Assembly (NCBI RefSeq): GCF_000721075.1
Contig: NZ_JOEQ01000017.1
Coordinates: forward strand, 62,001 to 126,000
Direction: 5' to 3'
DNA from: Streptosporangium amethystogenes
GTDB lineage: Bacteria > Actinomycetota > Actinomycetes > Streptosporangiales > Streptosporangiaceae
DNA: 64,000 nt
Below the pieces are notes generated by a model. The model was not told the origin of the DNA. It did not search any database and saw nothing but the letters and a program-made list of their open reading frames with translations. Numbering within the stretch: the first letter of the stretch is position 1; every line of letters begins with the position of its first letter. Both the position numbers and the translations under genes were made by a program. Positions 1-7,642 of the stretch are shown here, piece after piece.

Positions 1-790
1 TGGACGAGGTACCCGCCCGCACCGCCTCGGTGACCCCCTCCACGGCGCGCAGCTTGTCGGTCGCGACGTCCAGGTCGCCGTCGAGGACGAGCTCGACCCG
101 GTCCGCGCTGCCGAGGGTGGAGACGAGTTCCTTGCGGGTGCCCTCGGCGATGACCTTGCCGTGGTCGATGATCCCGACGCGCTTGCAGACCCGCTCGACC
201 TCCTCCATGTAGTGCGAGGTGTACAGCAGGCTCATGCCGTCGGCCACCAGTTGCTCGACCCCGTCCAGGATGGCCTTGCGGCTCTGCGGGTCCACCCCGA
301 CCGTCGGCTCGTCCAGGATGAGCACCTCCGGCCGGTGCAGCAGGGCCGCGCCGATGTTGATCCGGCGCTTCATCCCGCCCGAGTAGGTGTCGATCTTTCC
401 GTCCGCCCGGTCCGACAGGCCGACGAAGTCGAGCACCTCGTCGATCCGCTTCGCCAGCTCCCGCCGGGGCAGCCCGTAGAGCCTGCCGAAGAAGCGCAGG
501 TTCTCCCTGCCGGTCAGGTCGGGGTAGAGCGCGATCTCCTGCGGGACGTACCCGATCTTCGCCTTCGCCGCGAGCGGATCGGCCGCGAGATCGTGGCCAC
601 AGACCTGTACGCTCCCCGTGTCCGGCTGCAGCAGGCCCACCAGCATGGAGATCGCGGTGGTCTTGCCCGCCCCGTTGGGACCGAGCAGGCCGTAGGCCTC
701 CCCCTTCTCGATGAAGAAGCCGACGTCCTGTACGGCGAGGATGTCGCCGTACCTCTTGCTCAGCCCCGTACAGCTCAGGGTGGCCGTCAT
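1..790 (-). CDS. ABC transporter ATPase (drug-export type), partial at left edge
   Basis: Reading the minus strand from the ATG at 790 gives 263 codons of an ABC-2-type ATPase before the window ends. Walker A is GPNGAGKTT (about residue 35), the signature is YSGGMKRR, and Walker B is [11 protein letters not shown] followed by the H-loop TSHYMEEV. The architecture fits the DrrA/NodI family, which powers export of small molecules through a separate membrane subunit. The start ATGA overlaps the stop of the beta-helix gene by 4 bp, so it is the last visible gene of the 14.6-to-1 operon. The inferred role is export of, or self-resistance to, the cluster product. The permease should lie just beyond the left edge. 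Confidence 0.93.
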   Translation of the reverse strand, partial: MTATLSCTGLSKRYGDILAVQDVGFFIEKGEAYGLLGPNGAGKTTAISMLVGLLQPDTGSVQVCGHDLAADPLAAKAKIGYVPQEIALYPDLTGRENLRFFGRLYGLPRRELAKRIDEVLDFVGLSDRADGKIDTYSGGMKRRINIGAALLHRPEVLILDEPTVGVDPQSRKAILDGVEQLVADGMSLLYTSHYMEEVERVCKRVGIIDHGKVIAEGTRKELVSTLGSADRVELVLDGDLDVATDKLRAVEGVTEAVRAGTSS

Positions 791-1833
791 CGGCTTTCCT
801 CGGCGGCGCAACCCTCGATCGTGTCGGGCGCGGTGGCGTTCGCCACGTTGCCGGCGAAACCCTGCCGGGTGAAGTCGGCGTCGACCTGGACGTCGAGCGG
901 GGTGTTGCCGGTGATCCGGTTCCAGGAGATGTGGTTGTCCAGGGATTCGTCGCCTCCCCAGTCCTTGGACGATCCCAGCACGAACGCCCCGCCCATGACC
1001 GAGGGGCCGCTCGGGTGGTTGTCGTGGATCCGGTTTCCCACCACGGTGACGCGGTGGGCACCGATCAGCGCGAGGCCCACCCCGGAGATCGGCGGGCCCG
1101 CCTCACCGAGGCCGTTCGGGTTGCCCTCCCCGCTGAGCAGCCCGTTGCCGCGAAGCTCGTTCTCCGCCACCAGGCAGTCGTTCACCCCACCCGGCAGCTC
1201 GCCCTCGTAGGTCTGGTTGAGCAGGAGCAGCCCGGCGGAGTTGCCGTGGCAGGTGTTGCGCAGCATCCGCGCCTTCGAGGAGTTGTCGACGAAGATCCCG
1301 AAGGCGTTGGCGGAGGTCTCGTTCTCCGCGACCAGCGCGTTCGCCTCGGGGCAGAAGCTCAGCGCGATGCCCGCGTACTGGCTCCCCGAGGCCCGGCAGC
1401 GCAGCACCTCGACGCCGCTGCACTCGCGGACGTAGACGCCCCAGAAGTCGTTGTCCCGCGCCTCGACGTCCTCGACGACGAGCCCCTGGACCGTGTGCGC
1501 GTAGACGCCGGAGCCGGAGAAACCGCTCACCGCCAGCCCGCGTACGGTGACGTCGCGGATGCCGTCACCGTGCACGCTGATGCCGCTGACCACGTCCTCC
1601 GACGCGTCGTGCAGCTGCGGGATGCCCACCTTTGCCACCGCACCGGGTACCAGCCTGGTCAGCTCCGGCCCCTCACCGACCAGGGTGACCCCGCTGTGCT
1701 TGATCCACAGGCTCTCCGCGTAGTCGCCCTCGGCCAGGCGGATGGTCGCTCCCGGCCCCGCCTCGTCGAGCGCCCGCTGGATCGACTCTCCGGGCTTGAC
1801 GAAGGTCTCCCCCTCCGCCTGGACAAGCGACAT
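787..1833 (-). CDS. right-handed parallel beta-helix protein, cytoplasmic
   Basis: This 348-residue protein starts at the ATG at 1833-1831, which overlaps the upstream gene's stop by 1 bp (TGATG). From residue 10 it has the pectin-lyase-like opening (VKPGESIQRALDEA, then TIRLAEGDY), followed by repeated beta-helix coils rich in V-x-N and short 20-25 residue turns (for example SGSGVYAHTVQG, NNSSKARMLRN-like). It resembles the NosD/Beta_helix superfamily. There is no signal peptide or membrane segment, unlike secreted carbohydrate lyases. Its place between a PPTase-like gene and the ABC ATPase suggests a role in the pathway, such as an isomerase, lyase, cyclase or scaffold, but no catalytic residues can be assigned. 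Confidence 0.8.
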   Translation of the reverse strand: MSLVQAEGETFVKPGESIQRALDEAGPGATIRLAEGDYAESLWIKHSGVTLVGEGPELTRLVPGAVAKVGIPQLHDASEDVVSGISVHGDGIRDVTVRGLAVSGFSGSGVYAHTVQGLVVEDVEARDNDFWGVYVRECSGVEVLRCRASGSQYAGIALSFCPEANALVAENETSANAFGIFVDNSSKARMLRNTCHGNSAGLLLLNQTYEGELPGGVNDCLVAENELRGNGLLSGEGNPNGLGEAGPPISGVGLALIGAHRVTVVGNRIHDNHPSGPSVMGGAFVLGSSKDWGGDESLDNHISWNRITGNTPLDVQVDADFTRQGFAGNVANATAPDTIEGCAAEESR

Positions 1834-2315
1834 CACAATGCTCCCTTGGAATCGACGGTCACTATCGCCAGCGCGACGAGCAGTCCCGCGCTCAGGCCCC
1901 ACCGGGCCGCGCCGGCCACCGGGGCGTCGTTCTCCCGCGGCGCCAGCCGGGCCAGGGCGGCGCGGCGGCTGGCGCCCCTGATGGTGTACGACGCGCCCGT
2001 GGTCAGTGTCAGCTCGGTGGACGCGCCCAGCGCGGACGCCGCCTCGGCCAGCAGCGGGGTGGCCCACCCCTGCTCCTCGCCCCGCTCCTCGAAGTCGTGC
2101 CAGTCGAATCCGGCCGGCCGGCCGCCCACCGCCTTGATGAAGCTCTCCTTGATCGCGAACGAGGCGGCGTCCGCGAGGGGCGAGCCGGCGTGCAGTGCCC
2201 GCTCGGCGGGCGTGGTGACCCGCCTGCGGTAGGCGGCGCCGCCGTCGGAGACGGTCCTGGCGATCCGGTCGGCCTCCACGATGTCCACGCCCACCAGGAC
2301 CGCCGAGCGGGTCAC
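1833..2315 (-). CDS. AcpS-type phosphopantetheinyl transferase, C-terminal motif degenerate
   Basis: The GTG start at 2315 overlaps the preceding hydrolase stop as GTGA, giving 160 residues. The N-terminus has the AcpS metal-site motif GVDIVEADRI, and around residue 50 the second motif FAIKESFIKAVGG, with the Mg-binding Glu and the CoA-binding Lys. The C-terminal strand, where AcpS proteins normally have SLSH or SISH, reads WGLSAGLLVALAIV, so the His is missing. The expected job is adding phosphopantetheine to the ACP encoded at 13.5-13.8 kb. A second, complementary degenerate AcpS-like gene lies at 5407-5838, so the two may work together. Catalytic competence alone is uncertain. Confidence 0.78.
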   Translation of the reverse strand: MTRSAVLVGVDIVEADRIARTVSDGGAAYRRRVTTPAERALHAGSPLADAASFAIKESFIKAVGGRPAGFDWHDFEERGEEQGWATPLLAEAASALGASTELTLTTGASYTIRGASRRAALARLAPRENDAPVAGAARWGLSAGLLVALAIVTVDSKGAL

Positions 2316-3130
2316 GCGGACACCCCTGCCGTCCCGGCCGCCTCGACGAAGGGCGCCAGGAACCGGTCGAGGCAGGCCGAGTACTCGTCGGCGCGCTCGA
2401 TCATCGGGATGTGCCCGCACTCCCTGACCAGGACCATCTCGTACCGCGGGTAGTCGGCCAGGGCCTTCACCCAGGCGTCGGCCGGGGTCATCCGGTCGTG
2501 CTCCCCCCACACGTACATCGACGGGCAGGTCACCTTGTCCATGGCCGGCAGCACCTTGTAGACGCGGGTGGCCTTGATGCTGCGGGCCATGCTCACCATC
2601 GCGGGCGGGTGCCGTAGCAGGGTGGCGGTCGCCTCCAGCTGCTCCTCGGTGAAGAGCGGCTCGCCGTGGAACAGGGCGCTCAGCATGCGGTCGCGGAACT
2701 CCTCGCCTGCGGGCTGCACGCTCGCCCTGCGGTCGAAGCTCAGGCCGACGTCGGGGTCGGGGGTCAGACCGGGGGCCCCGCTCACCACGATGCCGCGTAC
2801 CCGCTCGGGAAAGCGGCCCGCCAGGTCGATCGCGACCAGGCCGCCGAGGGAGTTGGCGCAGATGATGACGTCCTTGACCCCCGCGGCGTCACAGACCTCG
2901 AGCAGCACGTCGCCGAGTCGTTCGATCGAACCGACGATCTTGCTGTCGAGCGCGCAGATGGGCTCGTTGGTGCGGAGCACCGGCCAGCCTGCGCTCTCCA
3001 GCCGCCGGTAGGGGTGATCCCAGATCCAGCCTCCGGCGAACAGGGCGGACATGAACACCACGGTTGGCCGCTCACCGTCGTCAAGCCGGTGCTCGGCGGT
3101 GAAGGGGGACCAGGGGGAGGGGGTGGACAA
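2312..3130 (-). CDS. alpha/beta hydrolase (thioesterase/esterase-like)
   Basis: I chose the TTG at 3130-3128 as start because GGAG lies 7 bases upstream and the previous gene stops at 3144; this gives 272 residues. The protein has an oxyanion-hole region FMSALFAGGWIWDHPY, a nucleophile elbow CANSLGGLVA (Ser, with Asn in place of the first Gly of GxSxG), a candidate acid in VWGEHDRMTP and the catalytic His in ECGHIPMIE. The fold is the single-domain alpha/beta hydrolase. No other thioesterase is visible in the polyketide operon, so release or hydrolysis of an acyl intermediate is a reasonable inference, unproven. It overlaps the next gene by 4 bp. Confidence 0.85.
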   Translation of the reverse strand: MSTPSPWSPFTAEHRLDDGERPTVVFMSALFAGGWIWDHPYRRLESAGWPVLRTNEPICALDSKIVGSIERLGDVLLEVCDAAGVKDVIICANSLGGLVAIDLAGRFPERVRGIVVSGAPGLTPDPDVGLSFDRRASVQPAGEEFRDRMLSALFHGEPLFTEEQLEATATLLRHPPAMVSMARSIKATRVYKVLPAMDKVTCPSMYVWGEHDRMTPADAWVKALADYPRYEMVLVRECGHIPMIERADEYSACLDRFLAPFVEAAGTAGVSA

Positions 3131-3143
3131 GATCGCACTCCAG

Positions 3144-3992
3144 TCACAATAGGGATTCGCGCTCGGGAATCCGGCCACAACCGCAGGCCGCGCCCTCGTC
3201 CGTGGAGAAGACGGTCTCGCAGTCGGGACAGCGAGCGTATTCGCGGACCGTGGCCGGCAGCCAGATGCTGGTGAGCGCCCGGGTGCACAGCCCACCCTTG
3301 AAGAAGCGCCGCATCGCCCGCTGGTGGGGCCGGCCGTGTACGGCGCGGACGGACTCCGGGCGGTCGAAGGCGCTCAGGGTGAACTTGCGCCTGCCGATGT
3401 CGAAGGTCGAGGCGCCGAGGAATCCCTTCGAGGCGCGCAGCGCCTTGACGACCTCCACGCTGAGCAGGTCGACCTCGGCCGCCTGCGCGCCGTCGCCGAC
3501 CTCCAGCCAGGTCAGCGCCAGGGCGCCGGGACGTGCGGTACGCCCCAAGGTGGTCCGCGTGCTCACCCCGAACTCCCGCTCCTCGTCGGACTCGGGCACG
3601 AACCTGGCCTCGAATCCCAGCGCGGCGGCGACGGCCAGCCGGTCGAAGCACCGCTGCACGCGCACCGTCTCACCGTCCCTGACCAGCAGGTCGGTTCCGG
3701 TGACGTGGACGGGCCTGCCGACGGCGGGCATGGCCAGGTAGGGGGCGCGGTGGTCGGCCTCCAGCGTCCAGGAGAGCATGGCGCACTCCTCGGTGACGGC
3801 CAGGTGCTCGACATGGAGGCGCAGGTTGCCGAACCGGGCCAGTACCTCGCCGGCGTGGGCGGCCAGCGCCTCCCCGCTCAGCGGGCCCGCCGTGTCCGGA
3901 TCGTCGAAGACGTCCACCGACGCGGCCACCGCCTCGGCGTCCCCGCTCTGCCAGGCCTTCAGGTGGCTTTCCGCGATCTGTCGCATGTCCAT
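3144..3992 (-). CDS. SnoaL-like domain fused to ABM-like domain and C-terminal Cys cluster
   Basis: The protein has 282 residues. Residues 1-120 resemble the SnoaL/NTF2-like fold (start RQIAESHLKAWQSGDAEAV, then a beta-rich half ending RVQRCFDRLAVAAALGF). Residues 150-245 resemble an antibiotic-biosynthesis-monooxygenase or ferredoxin-like dimer domain (ALTWLEVGD, VVKALRASKGFLGASTFDIGRRKF). The C-terminus carries CPDCETVF then CGCG, a possible zinc site. SnoaL-fold proteins act as polyketide cyclases or hydroxylases. A purine-rich GGGGGGATCTG precedes the ATG at 3992. An IS605-type element separates it from the gene that once lay directly upstream (5407-5838). Confidence 0.72.
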   Translation of the reverse strand: MDMRQIAESHLKAWQSGDAEAVAASVDVFDDPDTAGPLSGEALAAHAGEVLARFGNLRLHVEHLAVTEECAMLSWTLEADHRAPYLAMPAVGRPVHVTGTDLLVRDGETVRVQRCFDRLAVAAALGFEARFVPESDEEREFGVSTRTTLGRTARPGALALTWLEVGDGAQAAEVDLLSVEVVKALRASKGFLGASTFDIGRRKFTLSAFDRPESVRAVHGRPHQRAMRRFFKGGLCTRALTSIWLPATVREYARCPDCETVFSTDEGAACGCGRIPERESLL

Positions 3993-4010
3993 CAGATCCC
4001 CCCGAGGGGA

Positions 4011-4030
4011 CCGTCGCCTTCAGGCGACGG
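4011..4030. repeat. left-end hairpin of the TnpB element
   Basis: A perfect 8-bp inverted repeat, CCGTCGCC-TTCA-GGCGACGG, lies about 130 bp before the tnpB start. It matches the subterminal hairpins that IS605-group elements use at their left end, and shares its TTCA loop with the right-end hairpin. Confidence 0.75.
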
Positions 4031-4158
4031 GGGAATCAGGAGCGGGAGGGCCGTCAAGGCCCGAGTGTGTAGTGACCCGACAGGTCCGCGCATTCCGCGT
4101 CGCCTCTTTCTGAAATTCGATACGGTGGGAACAAAAGTTCGAGCGAGGGCGGTGGTGT

Positions 4159-5343
4159 GTGCGTAGGTCCTATAAGTTCCCGTTGCGCCCCACCGCCCGC
4201 CAGGTCGCCACGCTCACGGCATGTCTGGATGATCACCGCGTCCTGTACAACGCCGCGCTGGAGCACCGCCGCACCGCCTACCGCAAGGCGGGCGTGAGCG
4301 TCCGCTACGGCGACCAGTCCGCCGATCTCAAGCACATCCGCGCCGACGACGCGGACGGCCAGGGCCGGTGGTCGTTCTCCTCCCAGCAGGCCACCCTGCG
4401 CCGCCTGGACAAGGCGTTCGCCGCGTTCTTCGCCCGCCTCAAAGCCGGGCGCACACCGGGCTTCCCCCGTTTCAAGGGCAAAGGGTGGTTCGACACCGTC
4501 GAGTGGCCCAAGGACGGCGACGGCTGCCGGTGGGACTCCCAGCCCGAACACCCGAGCGCGACGTTCGTCCGCCTCCAGGGCATCGGGCACGTCCGCGTCC
4601 ACCGGCACCGCCCGGTGCACGGCACCGTCAAAACGATCAGTGCGAAACGGGAAGGCGACCGCTGGTATGTGATCCTGTCGTGCGACGACGTGCCCGCTGA
4701 GACCCTGCCCGCCACCGGCGCGGTCGTCGGGATCGACATGGGAGTGGCGTCGCTGGTCACCACCAGCGACGGCGAGCACCTGGACAACCCGCGCCACCTG
4801 GCCGCGTCCGCCGACCGCCTCGCGGCCGCGCAACAAGACCTCGCCCGCACCCAGCGCGGCTCCAAGCGCCGCCGCAAGGCCATCGCCCGCGTTGCCGCCC
4901 TGCACGCCAAGGTCCGCCGCCGGCGCCTCGACGGTGCTCACAAGGCCGCCCTGCACCTGGTCCGCGATTACGACGTCATCGCCCACGAGGACCTGCGGAT
5001 CACGAACATGACCCGCTCGGCGTCCGGCACCGTGGACGCTCCCGGCCGCAACGTCGCCGCCAAGTCCGGCCTCAATCGCGGCATTCTGGACGCGGGTTGG
5101 GGGGTGTTCCTGCGCATCCTCGCGGACAAGGCTGAAAGCGCCGGTCGAGAGCTGATCGCGGTGAACCCCGCCAACACCTCCCGCACCTGTGCCCGCTGTG
5201 GGCACTGCGCGAAGGAGAACCGCCTCAGCCAAGCCGGGTTCCGCTGTCAGCGGTGCGCTCATGCGGCGCACGCCGACGTGAACGCGGCGATCAACATTCT
5301 GAGGGCAGGGCTTGCCCTTCGCGAGGCTGTGGAAGCGGCTTAG
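4159..5343 (+). CDS. tnpB: IS605 OrfB/TnpB RNA-guided nuclease
   Basis: The GTG start gives 394 residues, full length for TnpB. The N-terminal helix-turn-helix-like region (RSYKFPLRPTARQVATL) is followed by the RuvC-like nuclease: GIDMGVASLV (first Asp), HEDLRITNM (Glu), and the final Asp in ADVNAAINIL. A four-Cys zinc finger (CARCG...CQRC) lies before the last motif. TnpB proteins are omega-RNA-guided DNA nucleases, ancestors of Cas12, that help IS605 elements persist. All visible catalytic residues are present. The guide RNA would be expected to overlap the 3' end of the gene and the right-end hairpin. Confidence 0.95.
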   Translation: MRRSYKFPLRPTARQVATLTACLDDHRVLYNAALEHRRTAYRKAGVSVRYGDQSADLKHIRADDADGQGRWSFSSQQATLRRLDKAFAAFFARLKAGRTPGFPRFKGKGWFDTVEWPKDGDGCRWDSQPEHPSATFVRLQGIGHVRVHRHRPVHGTVKTISAKREGDRWYVILSCDDVPAETLPATGAVVGIDMGVASLVTTSDGEHLDNPRHLAASADRLAAAQQDLARTQRGSKRRRKAIARVAALHAKVRRRRLDGAHKAALHLVRDYDVIAHEDLRITNMTRSASGTVDAPGRNVAAKSGLNRGILDAGWGVFLRILADKAESAGRELIAVNPANTSRTCARCGHCAKENRLSQAGFRCQRCAHAAHADVNAAINILRAGLALREAVEAA

Positions 5344-5350
5344 CGAGAAG

Positions 5351-5370
5351 CCGCTCCCTTCAGGGAGCGG
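5351..5370. repeat. right-end hairpin of the TnpB element
   Basis: A perfect 8-bp inverted repeat with a TTCA loop, CCGCTCCC-TTCA-GGGAGCGG, begins 7 bp after the tnpB stop. In this element class the omega-RNA scaffold ends near this hairpin and the guide derives from the flanking DNA beyond the right end. Confidence 0.75.
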
Positions 5371-5406
5371 AGGAGTCACGTCAGGCCTCACCGTCGAACC
5401 TCATCG

Positions 5407-5838
5407 TCAAACCCCATCGGGGTGGTCGTCTTCGGGGAGCCGCGCCGAGAGCAGCGCGACCGCCAGCGCGCAGGCCGCGGTGTGGCTGATGGATATCCGG
5501 ATCCGCTCCCTGTCCCCCGCCGCGTCGGCGAGGGCGCCGCTCAGCCGTACGCCGGGCGGGTGCCCGTGCAGACAGACCGCGCTCCGGGAGCACAGCGGGG
5601 TGGGCCGGGGCAGCACCTCCGCCTGGCCGAGACGCTCGGCGGTCTCCGCGACGTCCAGCAGGCGCAGCACCGCCCGCTTGGCCGCGAGGCGGCCCGCCCA
5701 GTGCTGGAGGGTGCGGCCCGTGCCCGACCGCAGACGTTCCGGGCGGGTGTAGACCTGCTCCAGCCGCATCTCGCCGAGGAGTTCCTTCGGCCGGGAGAGC
5801 CCGGCGAAGGAGACCATGGCGCAGCCCCACCGGCTCAC
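5407..5838 (-). CDS. AcpS-like protein lacking metal-binding residues
   Basis: The GTG start at 5838 overlaps the transacylase stop as GTGA; the protein has 143 residues. It aligns with AcpS: VYTRPERLRSG fits the F-TP-AE region, WAGRLAAKRAVLRLL fits the (W/F)AAKEAxxK helix, and RISISHTAACALAVALL fits the C-terminal S-H strand. The N-terminal GxDIVE motif is replaced (WGCAMVSFAGL, no Asp) and the Glu of AAKE is Arg. It is thus the mirror image of the 1833-2315 gene, which keeps the Asp and Glu but lacks the His. It may be a pseudo-PPTase or part of a hetero-oligomer. Its downstream neighbour is now the TnpB element. Confidence 0.7.
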   Translation of the reverse strand: MSRWGCAMVSFAGLSRPKELLGEMRLEQVYTRPERLRSGTGRTLQHWAGRLAAKRAVLRLLDVAETAERLGQAEVLPRPTPLCSRSAVCLHGHPPGVRLSGALADAAGDRERIRISISHTAACALAVALLSARLPEDDHPDGV

Positions 5839-6740
5839 GCGCCCCGCTCCTGGGCCAGCCGCCGCGGCGTGCCGGGGTCGGTCATGCTCAGGCAGCGGGC
5901 GCCGACGCCGCGCGACAGCCCGGCGAGCACCTTGCTGTCGCCCACCTCGACGCAGAGGGTGGTCGTGGTGGTCCGCAGCACCGTCTCGGTCCACCGCACC
6001 CGCTCGGTGAGCTGGGTGATCAGCGCCTCCCTGATCACGTCCAGATCCGTGGTGGGTTCGGCGGTGACGTTGGGCACGACCGGGACGCGGGGCGGCGCCA
6101 TCGGCGCGGCACGCACCGCCTCCCGCCAGCCGGGTACCGCCGGGGCCATCAGCGGGGAGTGGAAGGCGTTGCTGACCTGGAGCGGCACGATCTTGCGGGC
6201 GCCGCTCGCCAGCTTGCCCAGCCGCTCGATCGCGGGCAGGGCGCCGGAGACCACCGTGTGGCCCGGCGCGTTCTCCAGGCCCACGACGAGCGGCTCGTCC
6301 GCGGTGGCGGCCTCGGCGGCCAGCGCCTCGACCTCCTCGACCGCCGGCCCCATGACCGCGCTCATCCCGCCCGTCACCCCGACCTCGGCCATCAGCCGGG
6401 AACGGATCTCCACCAGCCGGAGCGTGCCCGCCAGATCGAGCACGCCCGCCGCGTACAGCGCGCTGAGCTCGCCGACGCTGTGCCCCGCGACCAGGCCGGG
6501 TTCGTGCCCGTCGGCGCGCAGCACGGCCAGCGCCGCCAGGTTGCACACGGTCACCGCCGGCTGGGCGTGCTCGGTGGCGACCAGGCGGTCCAGCGGCCCC
6601 CTGGCGCAGAGCGGCGAGATCGGCTGCCCCAGCAGCTCGTCCGCCTGGGCGAACACCTGCGCGGCCACCGGCTTGCGGCGCAGCCAGGCGCCCATGCCGA
6701 CACGGACCGTACCCTGTCCGGGAAACAGGAACCCGAGCAT
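5835..6740 (-). CDS. malonyl-CoA:ACP transacylase (FabD-like)
   Basis: This is a discrete 301-residue acyltransferase starting MLGFLFPGQGTVRVGMGAWL. It has the FPGQG oxyanion motif, the nucleophile GHSVGELSAL (about residue 90), the substrate-carboxylate Arg in VEIRSRLM, and the His-containing NAFHSPLM typical of malonyl-specific FabD enzymes. It would load malonyl units onto the cluster ACP. A stand-alone transacylase in the operon supports a discrete (type II-like) synthase rather than modular PKS. It overlaps the downstream AcpS-like gene by 4 bp. Confidence 0.93.
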   Translation of the reverse strand: MLGFLFPGQGTVRVGMGAWLRRKPVAAQVFAQADELLGQPISPLCARGPLDRLVATEHAQPAVTVCNLAALAVLRADGHEPGLVAGHSVGELSALYAAGVLDLAGTLRLVEIRSRLMAEVGVTGGMSAVMGPAVEEVEALAAEAATADEPLVVGLENAPGHTVVSGALPAIERLGKLASGARKIVPLQVSNAFHSPLMAPAVPGWREAVRAAPMAPPRVPVVPNVTAEPTTDLDVIREALITQLTERVRWTETVLRTTTTTLCVEVGDSKVLAGLSRGVGARCLSMTDPGTPRRLAQERGA

Positions 6741-6760
6741 GAGATCCCCCTGTCCCCCGG

Positions 6761-7642
6761 CTAGAGCCGCCGCCTGCGGCGGTTGGCCGCCTCGGCCGGC
6801 TTCTCGGTGCCCAGGAAACCGATCAGCAGCTTGTTGACCTGCTCGGGGGCGTCGAGGGGGATCCAGTGGCCGGCGTCCTCGATCCGCTCGTAGCGCCAGG
6901 GGCCCTTGACGTACTTGGCGGAGCCGGTCATGCCCTCCTCCATCATGGCCTTGTCACCGGCCGACCAGATGCCCAGCGTGGGGGCCAGCACCGGCGGGAA
7001 GGGCCGCTCGGGACGGAGCTCGGACTCCGGCGAGCGGTTGGCCCGGTACCAGTTCAGACCGGCGGTCAGCGCGCCGGGGCGGGCCAGGTCGCGCAGGTAG
7101 CGGGTGTGGTCGCCCTCGCGCCCCATGATCTGCTTGAACAGCCGCCACCCGTTGCGGCGCAGCAGCGTCTCGCTCACCCCGGGGAACTGGTAGAAGAGCA
7201 TGTACCAGGAGGCCGCCCGCTGCTCCAGCGTCGGGGTGGAGAACACCCCCGGGTGACCGACCGACAGCACGGCCAGGTGGTCGACCCTGCGGGGCATCAG
7301 GAACGAGTACATCCACGCGATGGCCGCACCCCAGTCGTGACCGACCAGGTGCGCCTTGCGGATACCCAGTGCCAGGGTCAGTTCGACGACGTCGTTGACG
7401 ATCGTCTGCATGTCGTAGGCTTCGATCTCCTGCGGCTTGCCGGACTCGCCGAACCCTCTCAGGTCCGGGGCGATGACCCGGAAGCCCGCCTCGACCAGCG
7501 CCGGTATCTGGTGGCGCCACAGGTAGGAGGAGTCCGGGAACCCGTGCAGCAGGACCACCGGATCGCCCTCGCCCTGATCGACGAACGCGATGTCGACGCC
7601 GTTGACGTGCAGCGTCCTGTTGACCAACGATTCCATGCTCAT
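6761..7642 (-). CDS. epoxide hydrolase-like alpha/beta hydrolase
   Basis: The protein has 293 residues. The oxyanion motif is HGFPDSSYLWRHQ, the nucleophile elbow is GHDWGAAIAW with Asp as nucleophile, and the His is in EDAGHWIPLD; the cap region carries candidate Tyr residues. An Asp nucleophile places it with soluble epoxide hydrolases and haloalkane dehalogenases rather than esterases. The C-terminus is Arg-rich (NRRRRRL). It overlaps the FAD oxidoreductase gene by 4 bp (ATGA), so opening an epoxide made by that or another flavoenzyme in the operon is a fair inference. Confidence 0.88.
   Translation of the reverse strand: MSMESLVNRTLHVNGVDIAFVDQGEGDPVVLLHGFPDSSYLWRHQIPALVEAGFRVIAPDLRGFGESGKPQEIEAYDMQTIVNDVVELTLALGIRKAHLVGHDWGAAIAWMYSFLMPRRVDHLAVLSVGHPGVFSTPTLEQRAASWYMLFYQFPGVSETLLRRNGWRLFKQIMGREGDHTRYLRDLARPGALTAGLNWYRANRSPESELRPERPFPPVLAPTLGIWSAGDKAMMEEGMTGSAKYVKGPWRYERIEDAGHWIPLDAPEQVNKLLIGFLGTEKPAEAANRRRRRL

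Larger units (their letters stand above)
4000..5380 (+). mobile_element. IS200/IS605-group element carrying only tnpB (IS1341-like)
   Basis: The element consists of a tnpB gene flanked by two subterminal hairpins of the same design, 8-bp arms around a TTCA loop, at 4011-4030 and 5351-5370. The right end finishes near AGGAGTCAC. There is no tnpA. It lies opposite to, and between, two minus-strand operon genes (stop 5407, next start 3992), so it interrupts an otherwise tightly packed operon. IS605 elements make no target duplications, and the exact ends cannot be fixed from this sequence alone; the coordinates are estimates. Confidence 0.8.
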
